Shown here piece after piece: positions 53,601 to 64,000 of a stretch of 64,000 nucleotides of DNA. Source of the DNA: Anolis sagrei (lineage: Eukaryota; Chordata; Lepidosauria; Squamata; Anolidae). The translations under genes were made by a program, and so were the position numbers. Location: contig NC_090025.1 of the NCBI RefSeq assembly GCF_037176765.1, positions 164,530,822 through 164,594,821 of the forward strand. The letters run 5' to 3'. The notes beneath the pieces are model-generated. The model was not told where the DNA came from. It saw nothing but the letters and a program-made list of their open reading frames with translations, and made no database searches. Numbering within the stretch: position 1 is the first letter of the stretch; every line of letters starts with the position of its first letter.

Positions 53601-56600
53601 TCTGCTTCTCTCCTTTACTATTGACTTAAAACGCCAGAGCAGGTAGTGCAGTCCTTCTTCTTTCTTCTCATTTACCTTCCGTTTGATTAATGGAAAGCCA
53701 TGTCCAGGAGCAGGAGGCCTCGCTGGCTTGGGTCCTTTGGGATTTTTCTTAATGGAGGGGGAGGCAACAGGTGATGGCTTCCGGTTGAAGGGATTCTCTT
53801 TACAAGATGACTGAAGACAAACACATAAAACAGAACATTACCTTAAGCAAGGATATGATCCTGGGCTACTTTTCAACTTAAATGGTTTTTTGAGGAAGTC
53901 CAGTGATGTCTAACATAATCAGTGTGTATGGTTAAAAGGAAACTGAGAAAAAGCCAAATATATTATTATTAACTCTGAACTATAGAGGCAGCAAAACCTT
54001 AACTCAGGCTGCAACTTTCTGTCAAGATACTTCAATATACATAGATGCCTGTGCATATATGTTGATGGCCTGTCTTTCAGCCAATGTCAAGAGCATGAAT
54101 ACAGATTCTGCAGAACAGCTGTAGTGAATTTGGTATCTGCCACTAGGCACAAAGTTTCATAGTATCATAGACTCTTATAACTGGAAGGGGCTGCAAGGGC
54201 CATCCAGTCCAGTCGCTGCCATGCGTTATAACTAATTGCAGTCTTCCTGAAATATGTTGGTGTAAGCTCTGTTTAAAGGCCTCCAAAGAAACAGAGTTCA
54301 CCCCTAACCCTGGGGCAGTCAAACAGTTTTTACAGATAAGAAATTCTTAATAATGTTATTTATGTCAGAAATATTAAATATTAATTAGGTATTTTTAATT
54401 ACAAAAATGTGAGTCAAGCACTCAAAGGGTTAAATGGGCGCAATGACTCAGCAAAAGCTGTAGTTCACTAGAAGCAGGTGCGATTATAGCTTAGTTCCCT
54501 CAATCTGTGAGAGGTCTCTGTGGGAGAAGGGCCTCAGTGTGTTAGGTAGTCCTCAGTATGAAAGGCCTCAGTGTTAGTTTGCCTCAGTGGGAGACAGGTC
54601 TCAGTCTGAGAGAGTCCTCAGTGTGGGAAGGCCTCAGTGGGAGAAAGGCCTCAGTGTGAGGTAGGCCTCAATGTGTTAAACCTGGTGTGTAAGAAGCTTT
54701 GGTGAGAGTAGCCCCAGGTTGAAGGCCATCGTGCATGAAGGCTGCTGTTTGTAAAAAGCTACTCTGTGAAGTTCCTGTGTAACTTTGGTGTGAGAAGAGA
54801 CTCTGTGAGAGCGAAGCTGTTTATCTTCATGAGAAAGAATCCCAGCATGGAAGCAAAGAAGAAAGTATAAAGAACTTTGTTCGTGTTGTGGAAACCATTT
54901 TCTTATTGTTCCTTTTATCACTTCTGGCTACTGCTGCTGGTAAGTTACTCTGCTGTGCATTTATGAGGAGGGTCTTTTGTTAATAAGCCCACTCGCCCAA
55001 CAGGTTAATAATAAAGTGCAATCATTTACCACCAATAAAATTTATGAGAAATCAGGGCCATGTGTCAGTGTTCAGCATCAAACTCTTGAAGCATGCAATT
55101 ACATCCAATTTCAGCACCGAGGACCAGTGTAAGTCAGAGGAGTAATTGCATGAAAGATCTATAGCAGAAGTGAAGAATATTTGATGTTCCAAAAATTTGG
55201 GATTTCAATTCCTCCAGTCTTTTACCACTCTAACTGGGGCTGCTAGGAACTGGGGACCAAAGCATATGGAAAGCCCAGGGTCCCCCACCCTGAATTATAA
55301 ACAGGACCAGGATCACCAAATCCCACCTAGGCCTTTGAAGCATCTGCCCTGAGACAGTATGTACTATAAGGAGCCTTGAAGAAAGTGTGTCGGGAATAAT
55401 GGAAAGGGACTTTATCTAAGAAAGTAACTTCAACTTACCTTTGGCTGTGCTTTGGGCGAAGGAGAATTCCTGGCAGCCCCGCTATTCAGATCTGAGACCA
55501 AAAGGATAGGTGTGGGAGTGGCACCTGCCAGGGGCTTGGGTGAGGCTTGCTCAGAGCTGGTTTTCAAGTTCCCAGCTGAGCAGCTATTGGTAGTCTGTAA
55601 ATTCCCCACTGGTACCTCATTGCCAGAATCAGCCAACTCACTAGATGACGATAAGGAAGAGACAGTGGAGCCACTGGGCAGAGCTGCAGTGCCCTCATTA
55701 GAGGAGATGTTGGCAAGTGGGGGGTCCAAGATGGAAGCAGGTGGAGCATGGACCATAGGCTCAGAGGAGCTCTTGGGCACAGAGATCTCCTCCAAGTTTT
55801 CAGCTGCCTTGACCAAACACTCAGAGGCGATACTCTCCAGGCTGAGAGCAGGAGATGGGGTGGAAGAAGATGGCTCTGATCGGGAAATTCTAGAGATGGA
55901 ATGGTGAGCTGCAAAACAAGTGAAGCATTTGAGAGGCTGTGATGATACACACTTACCTGAAGAACCACTTTGCTTGTTAGGGCCATTTACAGATAGAAGC
56001 TATTTTGGTTTAGCCTCCTGGTCGCAGGTTAGAAATACTTTTCAATCACCAACCCCAATTCTATCACCCATCCATCCTGAGCCAGGTTTCCCAAACCAGG
56101 AGCCCCACCCCTGAAGTTTTAGACTATAGCTTAGAGTAACTTGAAATGATGGGAATTGTAGTTCAGGAACCCAGAGGGTCCTGGGTTGAAGAAAGATGCG
56201 CTGAGTAATTTAATTCATAGCATGTTTTAAGCAGAGTGCATATGTAAAAGGAATGCAGATAGAGACAATTAAAGCAGAAATCAAGAACAATTAGGGGGCG
56301 AAGCAAAATTTTAAAAACCTCAAAGATATACAAGGTTGGGAGAAAACATTAACAGCAAATATCTCTCAGGCCCTATCTACAATGCGATATAATGCAGTTT
56401 CAAAATGCAATTTATCTGCATCAAATGGTAGTAAAGACTTATATAATGTAGTTCAACACAATTCAACTGCATTATGAAACTGCACTATATCTCAGTGTAG
56501 ATGGGGCCTTAATTCCTATGTTCCATCAAATATAGGTCAAGAAGGTTCAGCTTAGCCACAATCCTTTGCTACTGAAGGCATTCAAAAGGTCTCGATTACC

Positions 56601-59600
56601 ACCCAGAAGCATTATATGAAGGAGAGAAGGTAATATGTATATTGGAAAGATGCCAGAGGTGCCTAATTTGTTTCCTATTTGAAGACACAATACAGACTCA
56701 CCAAGTGGGGAAGCATTGGGAGCCTTTGGTGCTGGACGCTTCTTTGTTCTGGGACTACTGGTAGGGGTGATGCCGTACCAGGGGTGAGCAACCCTCGAGG
56801 TTTCAGCCTCAGCCTGCTCTGGTTTTGAAGCATTCTGTGGTATGGCAGACCCCTCCTCTTCTTCTATTTCCTCCTCTTCCTCATCCTCAAAAGGGTTGTA
56901 GGGCTTTGATTCCCTTGTAGTGGGCCTGCTCTTTCTCCCTTCTGCCTTCCCTTCCTCTGCAACATCTTCATCCTCTTCTGAAGCCCTTGGTGGACTCTCC
57001 TTGCTACCACCTGGTGGGGGAGGAGCAGGCTTCCTCTTGGGCTCCCCCTGAACCAATGCAATCCATGGAGGGTCCTTTGGCTTTGGTGACTCTCCAGTTC
57101 TAGTGAGAGGTGCAGGGAGAGAGGACATGGCATAAGGAAGGATGCAGTGAGGGAAAATTGAGCTCTCTTGGAATAGAAAGGTACTGCAATGTTCACTGCC
57201 CCTCAATAGTAAACTGTTCCCTCCCTTATATATCTAAAGCTGCATGTACAATAACCCTCCCTTATCCATTGACATGATATCCATGGTTTCACTCACCCAT
57301 ATTACAAAGATATACAGATTTATCTGCCCCTCTCTGAAACTCTCCACAGTCTTCTGTGGAATGCTTCTGGCCCACATATAGTCAAAATATAAGGTTTGCT
57401 ATTATCCACAGTTTTGGGTAACCACTGGAATCTCGGGAGGTATCTCCCATGGATACTGGGGCCATATTGTATTTTGGGATTCTGCCACATAAGCATCAGA
57501 ATGGGTACTAAGCAAAGAAGCCAACCTCCACACCAGCTGAGCTTTAGTTTTTAAAATAAAATTACGCATATATTTATTTTGCTTTTTAGAACAAAAAAGT
57601 ACAGGATATTACAAGTACAGACAATGTTATAATAATAAGAGAAACAATGTATGTAATACCATCTTCTGCCTTTAGTAGATAGAGAACTGAAATGGCCAAA
57701 GACATGGCATTTAGTCTTCTCAAGTCCTGCTCTGAGTAGTTAAATAACAACAACAACAACAACAATAACAATAATAATAATGATAGTAATAATAATAATA
57801 ACAATAACAACAATAATAATCTTTATTTCTATGCCACCCTATCTCTCCAAGGCGACTTAGGGTGGTTTACAACAGAAACTAATTGTTACTAAGAACAGCT
57901 TATTACATAAAAAAGACTCTTGTACCACTTTAAATGCTCATTAGGTTTGCTGACCTCTAAAGTACCACAGATCTTACTGTTTTTTGTGCAGTAGGTTAAC
58001 CACCCAAAGCCCTTTTCTACCCTAGGATAATCTCTATAGGCCAGACAAAATGCATAAAATACATCATGCAAAATTTTGAAGTTTTGTGGCTTCTTCATCA
58101 GGCAAAGCTATTAAAAATCATACAGAAGAAAATTAACAATATTAGACTTACAGGCTTACATTTTGTTGTGCATAGAAGCATAATTATTTTGCGGATTTTC
58201 TATTTTGCTGTATTTTCCTGCATGACTAATGCTATCTTCTGGAGTAATCTCTATTACAAATATAAAATCACTTTTAATTAATGCTTCGACTTGCAATCCA
58301 GAAGTTCAGGAGGTGTTATGATCTGAGAATAATTTATCAGATTCATTCTGTCTCAAAGTGATTTCAGAGCAAAAAGACATACCGTTCTGAGGATGCTGGC
58401 CTGCCTCTGGGCTTCGGAACTGGAGGACAGGGGTCAGAAGGCCTACCTAATCCGGAATTGAAGAAAACAGCAAGTGTGTGGCATCTTCTAGAAAGTGGCT
58501 CCAAATCAATTTAAATATTGGAAATGTATTTTGCAAACCAAGTAACTGCTCCTTATTCTGGACAAAAACTTTATCATATCATACATTTGTAAAATGTCGC
58601 CTAAAAGTACTGTAGTCTCTTACGTTAGGAGGGTGGATGCCTACCTCTGGGAGCAAGACCAACACAGCTTATCTTTACACTCTGAGGACAAGCCCAAGGG
58701 ACTTTCATCCATCCATGCTCCATGTCCATGCTTTTTTTTTTTTTTTAACATATTTTTAAACTCAGGGATTCAAGTGGCCAAGCATTCTGTTTAACAACTT
58801 ACCTACTAGACACCCAAAAGTGTGTGTTAGGGACTGTGAACATGCTGACTGGAGAACTCTAGCAGTTGTAATTTTTAAAAAACAACTTTTTATAAAGCCT
58901 GTATGTCAGCTGTGAAGGAAGGAAATCTCTTCCACAACCAGCATGGAACACACAGCAGAATGTCAAATGGAGAAAGGATCTGGAGGCCACAAGTTCCCAA
59001 CCTTGACAAATTATGCTCTTTTAAGCAGACCGTAAACCCACAGATTTGTTGTTTGCTGTTACTGACTTGCTTTGATATTTTGTGCCAAGATTTATGTGTA
59101 ACCTCTGTTTGTTTTTTATTCACTGCGTTCTGGGCAGGAGCAGGGTTGCTTTTCTTTGTATTCTTTTTTTTCTGCAATGCAAACAGCAGAGGGGTCAGCA
59201 TTTTCCCACAGAACAAATATTTTATAAGCAGAAGATGGTCCTAGATCCAGTCTTAAATCACGGGTGGACGTCCTCTATCAGTTCAGGGACTGTTTTCAAT
59301 TTCAGAGTTCTCAGCAGCTGCTTTTCAGTTCAAAGAGGGTATGTCAAGAAAATCCTACAGTATTTTTCCATGAAGTTATTATCAGCAGTAACAAGTCTAC
59401 CAGGAGATGAATTTTAACCTTTCAGAATGGGGAAAATACAAAGGCTGGGAACCACAAAGACAATCATGCTATAAAGATGGGGGAATGAGGAAGAGAATAT
59501 CAATCTGGGGAAACCTTGAGGACTATATTTACAATGGGTGCTTTTTGTGTGTGCCTATAATTAATATGCATTCCATCTGACTTTAGCATCATGCAATGGC

Positions 59601-62600
59601 ATGGAGTCACAAGAGCCATTTCTTGATTTCCTAACTGGCTCACATTTCCTTACCATTGACCATGCCAGATCCTAGCTCACTGCAGCTCCCAGTCTGGATA
59701 TTGGCTCTAGGCCTTGGAACAGGATGAAAATTTGGTGGCAACAGAATTTTAGTTCAGGTCTTAGGCTCCCCATTCCAGAGTTAAAGAACAAGTAAGATAA
59801 ATGGCGACAGGCAAAAAGATTTTTTTCTATGATACTCTCCCTAGACAGTCTCTTTTCAGCACCAGTTTTTTTTAAAAAAAATTCTTAGGGGTATTTGAAA
59901 CTGCTTTAGTACTTTAAGATCATCGTCTCCAAACCTTGGATTCCCAAGTGATGTTTGATGACATATTCCTCCATATCTGACTGATGGGAAATGTGATTTT
60001 GGCTCTTAACACTGTTTATTCTTTGTTTTACTTTTGATGTGTCGCAGTTTAGCTTTAATTGCTGATTTTGATTTTTATCTTATATTTATTATTCTTTTAC
60101 TTTTATTTTATGTTTTTGATCTATCTGTGCACTAACAAGGAAACTTCAGTCACTGGGTATTTTCTAATTCAGAGAAAGAAGGAACAGGATGCTGAGTGGC
60201 ATACAGCCTGATTTTTTTTTAAATGACCATTCTCAGAATTTCATACGTAGCTACTGGTCATACCATTGAGGGATTCTTAAGAGTTGTAATCCAAATAGTA
60301 AATTTCCCAATATGTACTGGAGACCTGTGGTCAATCAAAGTAGACAGTACAAGGCTTGGTGGACAACTGATTTGTCCCAACACAGGGTTTTGCTTTTCAG
60401 GAGAAAAAGACTTCCTAAAGAGCTTCATTGAGCCTCAAGAACAGACATGAACTTAGATTCAGTGGGTGCTTTTTGATTGTGTCTACCATTTATACACATT
60501 CCATCTGACTTTAGCCTCATGCAGTGGCATGGAGCCACTAGAGCCATTTCTTGATTTCCTGATTGGCTCACATTTCCTTACCATTAACCATGCCAGATCC
60601 TGGCTCACTGCAGCTGTCAGTCTGGATATTGGCTCTGGGCCTTGGAACAGGATGAGAGTTTGGTGGTGACAGAGTTGTAGTGTCTATGCTCTTCCGGGGG
60701 GCAGGAGTGGGGCGAGTCTCCATGAGCTTAGCTTTCTCCTGGATAAACATTGGGGGCTTTGCTGGCACAGGGGGCTTGGGAGGCATTTGAGAGGAAGGCT
60801 CAGAGACAGGATCAGATGCAAGTGTTTCATTCTTTGGCTGGACAAGAGGCATCTCAGTCTCTGCTTCCACTCTGTCAACTGCTTTTCCCTCTTTGTCTCT
60901 CTCTTCTATAGCTGATGGATTAGTCTCTAATATTCCATTCTCTTCCTCTGCACCAGCAGTCACCATCCCAGGCTCTTTACTTTCCTTTACATATTGAAGA
61001 TCTGGACTCGGCCTCCGCTCAGCTCTCCCACTCAGACCCAGTTTCCCACGATGTTGGGTGCATACAAATGTGCCCAATTCAGGTCCAGGCTTATAAGATC
61101 CAGGGAGAAGTGTGCTGGAGCATTCCTTACACCTGTCAGAAAGAAAGCTTGTTACCAGAAGGTAAGAAAGCATTGTGTCCTAACTGAAAAGAACAATGTG
61201 CAGCTCATGATTTTGTCGGATTACCTGCAAGAATCTGGACATTTAACCTCCACCTCTTGGCCTCCCTTTCCCATTTGATCAATCACATATATGTGAGGAA
61301 GGGAGCACTAGCGAGTGGTGTATCAGGGATGATTCTCAACTTCTATGTTTTAGACTGATGGATTGTCAGACAAAAGTGGTTTCTTTCTGGGGTGCCATTA
61401 TCTGGTCCCCTGAGTGCCCAACTCATGAGGATGGTTAAACAAGGCCTGCCAAATTATCATCAACTTGAGAATTTTCAAGTATGGGAATTTCAGGATATTT
61501 ACTGGGGAGATAAGCAATCTCTTTGGATACTATTATTAGGTTTCCCCTTGACATTAAGTCTAATCGTAGCCAACTCTGGGGGATGGTGCTCATCTCCATT
61601 TCTAAGCAAAAGAGCCAGCGTTATCCGTAGACACCTCCATGGTCATGTGCTCAGCATGACTGCATGGAGTGCCGTTACTTTCTCACCAGAGTGCTATCTA
61701 TAGATCTACTCACCTTTGCATGTTTTTGAACTGCTAGATTGGCAGAAGCTGGGGCTAACAGTGGGAGCTAACCCCACTCCCCAGATCTGAAGTGCTGACC
61801 TTCCGGTCAGCAAGTTCTACAGCTCAGAGGTTTAACCTGCTGTGCCATTGGGGGCTCCATTATTAGAAGTATTCATAAATATATAAACATATACATTCCC
61901 TTTATGGAAAAACACAAAAATAGCAATGTCTAGGTGTATTGCTTCAGGGTATTTCATTACACTGCATTTTAAGGCACCATTCGTATCAGTATATCATGTT
62001 ATATTTAGCTATCAATATATTATTTTTCATAGGGAAAGGCATAAAAACTGAAGCTTGATCTCTTTGTTCAGACTTGGTAACAATCAATACATGATGTGAA
62101 AACATCATCTTTCTAAACCACTTAACACAGTTTCTTATCCCATCATTATTATCCTCAGGTTCGTCCATCACTTCTTATATGTCTGCTAAGGCATCATACA
62201 GACATTTCATAAAGGCTTTAATTTGCACATAATTCTATCCCATGTATATTCATAATCTATAATGATATAATACAGCAAATTACACATGACAGAATACATT
62301 GTCGTCTGTCTGAAGAATTAACACAACTTTAACAGGTCTCTGTAATTACATAGGTATGCAAGAGTTATTTTCCTTGTTACATTTTACAAGTGTTCATAAT
62401 TACTTAGAAATATTTGTTCTTATTATAACCCTATAAATCAGCATTTTAAGGCACAAAATCAGGGCAATTATTTGTCTTTAGTTTATCAACCAGGTTGTCA
62501 TAGACAACAGCATTATACAGTGAAGGTATGCAGAAAAGCTGCCTCATTTGAAATTTCTTTCAATCTTTTTAATGCTCCTTGTTTATTGACCAATCAAAAT

Positions 62601-63533
62601 GATTCACAACTGATAAGACAGTTGAAGTAGGTTAGGTGTTCTTCTTACCTTTTCCAGCTAGTATACATTGCATTGTCTGTCTTCATTCCAAAATTTACTG
62701 CTGCCCCCTCATCCCATCCCTTCCTGAAAACCTATGCTTCTTAAATATCATTCTATAGGCATTTTACCTATCTGTTTACAATCCAAGGTATCTGACATTG
62801 TTCTCAGACTGACAGAAAATCTGTAGCACACATTATTTTCTAGAGAAGACACATACCACAGACAGCTGTGAAAACTGGTCTGGAAAATGTCTCACTCCCA
62901 TACTGAACCTTTGTATACACCTCAAAACAGGAATAATATGAACAACAGTCCAAAATGGGCTTGACCTTAAGAGTTATGAGTGTTGGGTGTTTGCACTTAA
63001 TAGCAGAGCTCCATGTAGCTGAAAATGTCACCACAAACTCACAGTATCCAACTCCATATTCAAATATTCTGCCTTATTTTTCAAAGGTTGATTTAATACT
63101 TTTGAGGAATGTTAGTACTAACAAAAAAAAGATAGCCTGAGCAATAAGTCTATAAAACATAAAAGACAGTCATCAGTTAGAAAAAGAACTTTTGAGTACA
63201 CAAATGATAGTCTTCATTTAAATAGAGAATCTTGATGGCTCCTCCTTCCAGCTCATTATTTTTCCTCTTTAAAATGCATAATGGTAGGCCTCTCAATTTA
63301 TCATTCAGGAAATGAAAGATGCGCCTGGTGGCCTTCTCCACTAGGAGAAGAGGTGATAATGTCTGCTTCCAATGGGCTTGGGTTGGAATAGCTTACCTGA
63401 AGCACTGACGGTGGTAGAGCTTTCCATCGGCCAGATAGCGCTGGACCAAGTGAACATGTTGTTGGCAAGCTGCACAAGTACTGCTAAGGGTGGTACGTTG
63501 GGACTGCTCTGCCAGACCTTCAGTAACATCATT
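47479..63533 (-). CDS. MICALL1: MICALL1, endosomal recycling scaffold (partial, 12 exons)
   Basis: MICAL-like protein 1 links Rab8/Rab35 and EHD1 on tubular recycling endosomes. Twelve exons give 776 residues from the LIM domain to the stop; the CH domain lies right of the window. In order: LIM with [20 protein letters not shown] and [14 protein letters not shown]; a long Pro/Ser-rich middle with [12 protein letters not shown] motifs in YNPFEDEE and ENPFNRK, the known EHD-binding type; [20 protein letters not shown]; and the bMERB helical domain from [20 protein letters not shown] through [20 protein letters not shown] to [15 protein letters not shown], ending [15 protein letters not shown] and SPKDKS. 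Every splice phase joins. The human protein is 863 residues, so about 160-190 residues are missing at the start. Confidence 0.97.
48991..49037 (-). CDS. MICALL1: MICALL1 bMERB exon 5
   Basis: 47 bases: [16 protein letters not shown]. Donor GTCAGT is unusual at +3 but in phase. Confidence 0.93.
49144..49258 (-). CDS. MICALL1: MICALL1 bMERB exon 4
   Basis: 115 bases: [38 protein letters not shown]. Acceptor CTGGACAG, donor GTAAAC. Confidence 0.96.
49735..50145 (+). mobile_element. RTE/BovB-like LINE 3' fragment
   Basis: Translates in part as [20 protein letters not shown] then [20 protein letters not shown] and IDSIKEA, the C-terminal RT signature FGHxMRR...EKT. It is more diverged than 42545-42795. 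Frame is broken upstream. Confidence 0.75.
50812..50885 (-). CDS. MICALL1: MICALL1 bMERB exon 3
   Basis: 74 bases: [20 protein letters not shown] then LLNKP. Acceptor TCTTTTAG, donor GTAAGC. Confidence 0.95.
51571..51661 (-). CDS. MICALL1: MICALL1 bMERB exon 2
   Basis: 91 bases: [20 protein letters not shown] then [10 protein letters not shown]. The acceptor GGCAG at 51666-51662 is fixed by frame, since the next AG two bases on would run into a stop. Confidence 0.93.
52559..52587. repeat. Perfect palindrome, 14 bp arms
   Basis: AATTATTTTCAAAT, one T, then the exact reverse complement. AT-rich and within an intron. Confidence 0.95.
53048..53174 (-). CDS. MICALL1: MICALL1 bMERB exon 1
   Basis: 127 bases: [20 protein letters not shown], then [20 protein letters not shown]. 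First helix of the Rab-binding bMERB domain. Confidence 0.97.
53676..53810 (-). CDS. MICALL1: MICALL1 exon with second NPF motif
   Basis: 135 bases, 45 codons: [20 protein letters not shown] and [23 protein letters not shown] followed by basic residues fits EHD1 EH-domain binding. Confidence 0.96.
54157..54325 (-). mobile_element. CR1-type LINE, 3' end fragment
   Basis: The plus strand shows ATAGTATCATAGACTCTTAT and GGGCCATCCAGTCCAGTCGC, the reverse complement of the CR1 3' end. 5'-truncated. Confidence 0.75.
54500..54690 (+). repeat. Degenerate minisatellite of about 20 bp units
   Basis: Units of the type GGCCTCAGTGTGAGAAA recur about nine times with drift. The flanks (from about 54363 to about 55130) look like one longer repeat with two AATAAA signals near 55010 and 55040. 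A fossil solo LTR is possible but not shown. Confidence 0.55.
55439..55908 (-). CDS. MICALL1: MICALL1 Ser/Pro-rich exon
   Basis: 470 bases; encodes [40 protein letters not shown] and [16 protein letters not shown], ending QPK. Disordered, rich in Ser. Donor GTAAGT. Confidence 0.95.
56368..56513. mobile_element. Palindromic MITE
   Basis: GGCCCTATCTACAATGCGAT is mirrored by CTCAGTGTAGATGGGGCC, and AATGCAGTTTCAAAATGCAA by CTGCATTATGAAACTGCACT. Confidence 0.75.
56702..57099 (-). CDS. MICALL1: MICALL1 exon with first NPF motif
   Basis: 398 bases; [20 protein letters not shown] at the start, [15 protein letters not shown] in the middle, [20 protein letters not shown] near the end. Acceptor CTCACTAG, donor GTGAGT. 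Confidence 0.95.
57747..57880 (-). repeat. AAC/AAT microsatellite and inverted LINE tail
   Basis: About 75 bases of mixed AAC, AAT units, then TTTATTTCTATGCCACCCTA and AGGCGACTTAGGGTGG, the inverted tail of the family at 23838. Confidence 0.7.
58383..58446 (-). CDS. MICALL1: MICALL1 short Pro-rich exon
   Basis: 64 bases; encodes [20 protein letters not shown] then E and two bases of Arg. Acceptor GGATTAG, donor GTATGT. Found through phase and similarity; too short for an ORF scan. Confidence 0.85.
59515..59752 (-). pseudogene. Partial duplicate of a MICALL1 exon end with donor and intron
   Basis: Matches 60443-60680 over about 238 bases, offset about 928. On the minus strand it reads [20 protein letters not shown] and GMVN up to an intact GTAAGG donor, then intron sequence. 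The first part of the exon and its acceptor are absent. Confidence 0.82.
60582..61132 (-). CDS. MICALL1: MICALL1 exon, second LIM finger and Pro-rich start
   Basis: 551 bases. Begins [27 protein letters not shown] completing the LIM zinc site, then an acidic linker and [20 protein letters not shown]. Ends GSGMVN with donor GTAAGG. A partial duplicate lies at 59515-59752. Confidence 0.95.
61540..61858 (-). mobile_element. Sauria-type SINE (family B)
   Basis: Reverse orientation: GGGGGCTCC at the right end, GAACTGCTAGATTGGCAGAA in the middle. 8 bp duplication ATTATTAG at 61532-61539 and 61859-61866. Confidence 0.87.
63397..63533 (-). CDS. MICALL1: MICALL1 exon, first half of LIM domain
   Basis: 137 bases, acceptor TTACTTCAG, donor GTAAGC. 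Encodes [18 protein letters not shown] then CAAC...HRQCF: zinc ligands C-x2-C and H-x2-C of the first finger. Confidence 0.93.
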
Positions 63534-64000
63534 CTGAAGTAAAAAAATAAATTTCTAATAAAGATTCCTCCATTACTTGGAACACAGAGTTGGACTAAGC
63601 AACAGGTGGAGGACATCCTCCAGAAGTTCCCATCACCTTTCACTACTGCCTCTGCTTTCTAAGGCCCTTTTTACACACTGTATAAAATCCAAATTGAACT
63701 GGGTTTTATGGCAGTGTGGACTCCAGTTCAGATAATCCAGTTCAAAGCAGATATTGTGGATTATCTGCCTTGATAGTCTGGGTTTATGGCTGTATGGAAG
63801 GGCCCTAAGGCTGTTAAGACATGCAGTCCAGTGCCATCTGGAAGACCATACATTCCTCATTCCTCTTCTACGTATCAAGTATAACTTTCTCCAATCTAGT
63901 GCCTTCCAGAAATTTTAGACTTCAATGCCCAAACTCCCTAATCACTAACTATGCTGCATGGATCTGATGAGAGTTACTTCAGAAAATTTGGAATGCACTG
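63534..64000 (-). other. MICALL1 intron toward the missing 5' exons
   Basis: Non-coding to the window edge. Contains a palindromic MITE (63660-63812). Confidence 0.7.
63660..63812. mobile_element. Palindromic MITE
   Basis: AAGGCCCTTTTTACACACTG at the left, GGCTGTATGGAAGGGCCCTA at the right; AATTGAACTGGGTTTTATGG and CAGTTCAAAGCAGATATTGT inside. Same type as 35813-35945. Confidence 0.7.

Larger units (their letters stand above)
47601..53675 (-). other. MICALL1 3' introns
   Basis: Non-coding between the bMERB exons. Holds an RTE-type LINE fragment (49735-50145), homopolymer runs (48350-48376, 48465-48476, 52489-52500) and a perfect palindrome (52559-52587). The stretches 47700-48340, 48500-48980, 50150-50800, 50900-51560 and 51670-52480 show nothing recognisable. 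Confidence 0.7.
53811..58382 (-). other. MICALL1 middle introns
   Basis: Contains a CR1 fragment (54157-54325), a minisatellite-like region (54500-54690), a palindromic MITE (56368-56513), and a microsatellite with LINE tail (57747-57880). 55909-56360 and 57100-57740 show nothing clear. Confidence 0.65.
58447..63396 (-). other. MICALL1 5' introns of the window
   Basis: Contains a partial exon duplicate (59515-59752) and a Sauria SINE (61540-61858). The stretches 58447-59510, 59760-60440, 61133-61530 and 61870-63390 show nothing recognisable beyond A/T runs. Confidence 0.65.

Noticed and set aside
55452-55907. 151-codon plus-strand frame
   Set aside because: It is antisense to a MICALL1 exon whose sense frame, splice sites and phase are all correct.

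Overview
The window is vertebrate nuclear DNA, most likely from a squamate reptile (an iguanian lizard is my guess). Genes are split by GT-AG introns. The repeats point to squamates: Sauria-type SINEs with a BovB-like tail, a second tRNA-derived SINE, BovB/RTE and CR1 LINE fragments, and many small hAT-like and palindromic DNA transposons. No bacterial or viral gene organisation is present.

Four protein genes lie in the order SOX10 (+), POLR2F (-), C22orf23/EVG1 (+), MICALL1 (-). As I remember it, this is the gene neighbourhood of human 22q13.1. SOX10 is partial: its first coding exon lies to the left of the window, and the last two coding exons (7100-7365, 8208-8917) and a 2 kb 3' UTR are inside. 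POLR2F is complete: five exons, 127 codons, 21955-35369. C22orf23 is complete or nearly so, with six certain coding exons at 38423-44556 and a possible short first coding exon at 35494-35518. MICALL1 lacks its N-terminal CH-domain part, which is to the right; twelve exons (47479-63533) encode the LIM domain, the proline-rich middle with two NPF motifs, and the C-terminal bMERB domain. All splice phases were followed by hand and join without a frame break.

Layout: 1-7099 SOX10 intron full of repeats; 7100-10950 SOX10 3' half; 10951-21860 intergenic, with SINEs, CR1, a Tigger-like MITE, a minisatellite-bearing MITE and two repeat-poor blocks (17120-17460, 21300-21720) that look like candidate regulatory elements; 21862-35369 POLR2F, whose first intron holds a LINE with an unbroken 734-codon reverse-transcriptase frame; 35260-35530 a CpG-rich promoter shared head to head by POLR2F and C22orf23; 35519-44556 C22orf23; 44557-47478 the tail-to-tail interval; 47479-64000 MICALL1.

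The four genes do not form one pathway: SOX10 is a neural-crest and glial transcription factor, POLR2F an RNA polymerase subunit, MICALL1 an endosome-recycling scaffold, and C22orf23 is uncharacterised. I found no new biochemical system. The most interesting signals are in the mobile DNA. The 3' end of the long LINE matches the 3' end of the commonest SINE, which suggests a LINE-SINE mobilisation pair. Two inverted copies of another repeat carry a decayed hammerhead-ribozyme-like core. There is also a 103-codon open frame directly after the SOX10 stop and a partial duplicate of a MICALL1 exon with its splice donor.
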